A stretch of 55,722 nucleotides of DNA, from assembly GCA_018222915.1 (NCBI GenBank), contig JAAEZI010000007.1, positions 1,407 through 57,128 of the forward strand, read 5' to 3'. Shown in pieces: positions 53,047 through 55,722 of the stretch; the stretch's first letter is position 1; every line of letters begins with the position of its first letter. The notes under the pieces were generated by a model that searched no databases, was not told where the DNA came from, and saw only the letters and a list, made by a program, of their open reading frames with translations. The position numbers and the translations under genes are program-made. The DNA comes from Algicola sp. Lineage in GTDB: Bacteria > Bacteroidota > Bacteroidia > Flavobacteriales > Flavobacteriaceae.

Positions 53047-54510
53047 ATGAGTGACGAACATAAATTTAATTTTTCCGAAGAGGAAGCTCAAATCAATAAG
53101 GAAAAGGCTGTAGAAGAATCAAAGGAAGCAGTCCGAAAAGATGCAGAAGGCCTTTGGCACAGTATCAAGCGTTTTTTAACCGAGCTCTTAGATTTTAGAG
53201 ATGATACCGATCGAGATGCTACGATGGATGCCATTAAGAATGACATTCCGTTCAAAGGCGCTACCGCATGGATTTTAGTATGTTCCATATTTGTGGCATC
53301 CATTGGTTTGAACGCTAATTCTACGGCTGTAGTGATTGGTGCCATGTTGATTTCTCCACTTATGGGACCAATTTTAGGTGTGGGACTTTCCATAGCGATT
53401 AATGATATTGATACACTAAAAAGATCCTTGATCAATCTAGCGATCATGATTGTTTTGAGTTTGTTAACCGCATTTTTGTTCTTCCGATTTTTTCCTTTAA
53501 GTGAGGATACGTCAGAACTTTTAGGACGCGTTAAACCCGATATTCGTGATGTGCTTATTGCCTTTTTTGGTGGTTTAGCATTGATCATCGCCAGAACTAA
53601 AAGAGGCACTATTGCGTCGGTTATTTTTGGAGTCGCTATTGCAACCGCGTTAATGCCACCACTTTGTACGGCAGGCTATGGTTTAGCTAAAGCCAATTGG
53701 GTGTATTTTGGACAAGCCATGTATTTATTTACCATCAATACTATTTTTATTGCCTTAGCCACATTTTTAGTACTGAAGGTTTTAAGATTCCCGATGTTGA
53801 AGTATGCCAACTCAAAAAAACGTAAAAGAATAGCAAGACTGGCATCATTGATTGCAGTAATCGTTATGATTCCTGCAGGATTCACCTTTGTGGACGTTTT
53901 AAAGCAAAGTCGCTTTGAGATTGCTGCAAAAGCCTATGTTGAAAATGAGTTAAAAGCGTTGCCGAATGCTGGTTATATTCAGAAAAATGCCAGTATTAAC
54001 TATGATCCCGATGGCAATTCCTTTATTGAGATCATTCCTTTCGGTAATGATGAAATTAATGAAGAAACAAAGCGTTTGCTTGAATCGCGATTTGAAAATT
54101 ATTCAGCCCTTACAAAGGCAAAGTTATATGTGAATCAAGTAAAGAATAGAGCGATTAATAATTTGGAGTATATGGAAGAATTAAGAACTCGTGATTCTAT
54201 TGATTTACTATCTCAAACTCAGAAAATAGCATTTTTAGAGAATAGAGTTTCTAAATTACTGCCATTGGAGCGTGATCAGATTCCGTTTGAAAATTTAGTA
54301 AAAGAAGCAAAAATCAACTATGAGAATTTGAAGTCGGTGTCTTACGCCAAGCAAATCACATCCGATTTCGATAAACTGGATACTTTAGCTATTTTTTCAT
54401 TTAAATGGATAGATTCTTTAACCACGCCACAACAAAAAGAAAAGGATTTGAAGAAACTAAGAGTCTGGTTTAAGGAAAAATTAAAACTGGATACCTTGGT
54501 AGTTAATTAG
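53047..54510 (+). CDS. DUF389 (TIGR00341-like) membrane protein
   Basis: A 487-residue protein. A charged N-terminal stretch (1-70) precedes a six-to-seven-segment membrane core with the DUF389 signature SIGLNANSTAVVIGAMLISPLMGPILG, then FGGLALIIARTKRG and GVAIATALMPPLCTAGYGL. A long, mostly helical C-terminal part (about 285-487) is outside the membrane. The family's function is unknown. It closes the run that begins at 47327. Confidence 0.9.
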   Translation: MSDEHKFNFSEEEAQINKEKAVEESKEAVRKDAEGLWHSIKRFLTELLDFRDDTDRDATMDAIKNDIPFKGATAWILVCSIFVASIGLNANSTAVVIGAMLISPLMGPILGVGLSIAINDIDTLKRSLINLAIMIVLSLLTAFLFFRFFPLSEDTSELLGRVKPDIRDVLIAFFGGLALIIARTKRGTIASVIFGVAIATALMPPLCTAGYGLAKANWVYFGQAMYLFTINTIFIALATFLVLKVLRFPMLKYANSKKRKRIARLASLIAVIVMIPAGFTFVDVLKQSRFEIAAKAYVENELKALPNAGYIQKNASINYDPDGNSFIEIIPFGNDEINEETKRLLESRFENYSALTKAKLYVNQVKNRAINNLEYMEELRTRDSIDLLSQTQKIAFLENRVSKLLPLERDQIPFENLVKEAKINYENLKSVSYAKQITSDFDKLDTLAIFSFKWIDSLTTPQQKEKDLKKLRVWFKEKLKLDTLVVN

Positions 54511-54512
54511 GA

Positions 54513-55280
54513 CTAGTCATTTTCATCAAGATACATCTTACGCACTTTTTTAAAGAGTTCAGAAGAATACACAAAATTGGTGACCGCTTCATTATCGGTT
54601 TTAAATATAGTTTTATTAGAGCCTTCCCATGCTTTAAGGCCATCCTTTAGGAACACTATTTTTTCACCAATCTCCATAACGGAGTTCATGTCATGTGAAT
54701 TGATAACCGTAGTGATATTGTACTCATCGGTAATTTCCTGAATCAAATTATCGATAACCATAGCTGTTTTTGGATCCAATCCAGAGTTGGGTTCGTCACA
54801 AAATAAGTATTTCGGGTTATTGACAATGGCTCTAGCGATAGCTACTCGTTTTTGCATCCCACCAGAGGCTTCACTTGGCATTTTGTGATGAGCACCTTCA
54901 AGATTCACCCTTTTTAGGACAAAATCTGCACGATCTTCCATTTCACTTTTACTCTGTTTCGTGAACATGCGCAAAGGAAACATGACATTCTCCAAAATAG
55001 TCATGGAATCGAATAGCGCACTTCCTTGAAATACCATTCCCATTTCCGCTCTAAGATTCCGTTTTTGATCATCAGTAAGTTCAGCATACACTTTACCATC
55101 GTAGGCGATAGATCCTTGTTCCGGAGAAAATAAACCCAACATACATTTCAGGAATACGGTTTTACCCGAACCACTTTGACCAATCACTAAACTCGTCTTG
55201 CCTTTTTCAAAGGAGGTCGATATACCTTTCAATATATGAGCATCTCCAAAAGATTTATGGATGTCTTTTACTTCAATCAT
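54513..55280 (-). CDS. mlaF: MlaF-like ABC transporter ATP-binding protein
   Basis: A 255-residue ABC ATPase starting at the ATG at 55280. Walker A is GQSGSGK (34-40), the Q-loop is VFQGSALFDSMT, the signature SGGMQKR (139-145) has the MlaF-type M-x-KR ending, and Walker B is LFCDEPNSGLDP. It works with MlaE in phospholipid transport between the membranes. The ATG overlaps the mlaE stop by one base (TGATG). A longer reading (from 55340) would lie within mlaE. Confidence 0.88.
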   Translation of the reverse strand: MIEVKDIHKSFGDAHILKGISTSFEKGKTSLVIGQSGSGKTVFLKCMLGLFSPEQGSIAYDGKVYAELTDDQKRNLRAEMGMVFQGSALFDSMTILENVMFPLRMFTKQSKSEMEDRADFVLKRVNLEGAHHKMPSEASGGMQKRVAIARAIVNNPKYLFCDEPNSGLDPKTAMVIDNLIQEITDEYNITTVINSHDMNSVMEIGEKIVFLKDGLKAWEGSNKTIFKTDNEAVTNFVYSSELFKKVRKMYLDEND

Positions 55281-55722
55281 CAGCTTAATAACAGTTGGGT
55301 TAAAATATAATTCAACAGGATGATGACCACACTCGTCCAAACAAACGACGTCGTACTCGCTTTTCCTACTTCAAGGGCGCCACCTTTCATGTAATAGCCA
55401 TAAAATGAAGGGATGGTAGCTAATACAAAAGCGAACACAAAGGTCTTAATAAACGCATAGATGATATGAAAGGGAATAAAATCCTCTTGAACACCAGTGA
55501 TAAAATCCTCTAAAGTACCAAAGCCGCCATAAACAGCCGCAGCCATTCCTCCTAAGATTCCTAAAAACATAGCAATAGAGATGACAAATGGATATAACAT
55601 CAAGGCGATAAATTTTGGGAAAACTAAGTAATTCAGACTATTGATTCCCATAACTTCTAAAGCGTCAATTTGTTCAGTAACACGCATGGTGCCTATACTT
55701 GATGTGATAAATGAGCCTACTT
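55280..55722 (-). CDS. mlaE: MlaE-like ABC transporter permease (partial, runs off the right edge)
   Basis: This is the C-terminal part of an MlaE permease. The reading frame is open up to the edge and contains SSIGTMRVTEQIDALEVMGIN, the conserved cytoplasmic motif of the family, followed by the last membrane segments and a short C-terminus (ILTQLLLS). The start is outside the window. It is followed without a gap by mlaF. Confidence 0.9.
   Translation of the reverse strand, partial: VGSFITSSIGTMRVTEQIDALEVMGINSLNYLVFPKFIALMLYPFVISIAMFLGILGGMAAAVYGGFGTLEDFITGVQEDFIPFHIIYAFIKTFVFAFVLATIPSFYGYYMKGGALEVGKASTTSFVWTSVVIILLNYILTQLLLS

Noticed and set aside
55281..55340. Longer MlaF start at 55340
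   Set aside because: It would extend through the end of mlaE; the ATG at 55280 gives the family N-terminus and a one-base overlap with the mlaE stop.
1..55722. CRISPR array, tRNA, rRNA, complete IS element or riboswitch
   Set aside because: None was recognised: no regularly spaced repeats, no cloverleaf with anticodon arm apart from the tRNA-like part of tmRNA, no transposase and no known riboswitch core.

Overview
The window looks like a chromosomal segment of a low-GC, probably marine, member of the Flavobacteriaceae (Bacteroidota). The evidence is gene content and signals: T9SS-type C-terminal sorting sequences, Bacteroidota -7 promoter elements (TAnnTTTG), a tmRNA encoding the tag GENNYALAA, a CHU_C-like domain, several Bacteroidota-only DUF families, TTG/GTG starts and few recognisable Shine-Dalgarno sites. 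The genus cannot be fixed from the sequence alone. Every function below is read from sequence motifs; no database search was run.

Layout. 1-890: 3' part of a Zn/Cd/Pb-type P-type ATPase. 1266-4889: a very AT-rich two-gene defence module, a PD-(D/E)xK nuclease fused to a STAND-like NTPase followed by an AbiH-family protein, with a short direct repeat on both sides. 5038-5898: a small unknown gene, the tmRNA gene (minus strand) with a strong terminator, and a copy of a short interspersed repeat in its presumed leader. 5990-7469: a small TUDOR-like protein and an alanine dehydrogenase/saccharopine dehydrogenase-like enzyme. 7484-12270: an eight-gene minus-strand run of mostly membrane proteins (DUF1361, DUF2809, SanA-like, DUF4173 and others) with a small winged-helix regulator; the same 19-bp palindrome sits in front of two of its transcription units. 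12336-16553: DUF1801, GNAT, kdsA, a small membrane protein and typA with a clear terminator.

16560-31550 is a surface-polysaccharide region. It holds a GT39-like membrane protein, a FemAB/GNAT-like transferase, a sugar aminotransferase (FdtB/QdtB-like), two tandem Wzx flippases, a hexapeptide acyltransferase, two GT4 and two GT2 glycosyltransferases, an FdtA/QdtA-like ketoisomerase, a secreted beta-helix protein, an unknown two-gene membrane unit and ftsE. The aminotransferase and ketoisomerase together point to a dTDP-3-amino-3,6-dideoxyhexose (Fuc3N or Qui3N type) in the glycan; the upstream rml genes are not in the window.

31771-37190: a large periplasmic TPR protein, a lipoprotein with a CHU_C-like domain, and a TonB-receptor-like outer-membrane barrel, likely one envelope unit. 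37292-46453: amidohydrolase, methyltransferase, YkgJ-type cysteine-cluster protein, sterol-desaturase-family enzyme, NamZ-type muramidase, LolC/FtsX-type permease, and a cystathionine-beta-synthase-like enzyme preceded by the second copy of the interspersed repeat. 46502-47187: a DUF4919 gene broken by a one-base frameshift. 47327-54510: a 1343-residue secreted fusion of FG-GAP/ASPIC repeats with a vanadium-haloperoxidase-like domain and a T9SS tail, then an SprT-like peptidase, manC and a DUF389 protein in a tightly packed run. 54513-55722: mlaF and a partial mlaE running off the right edge.
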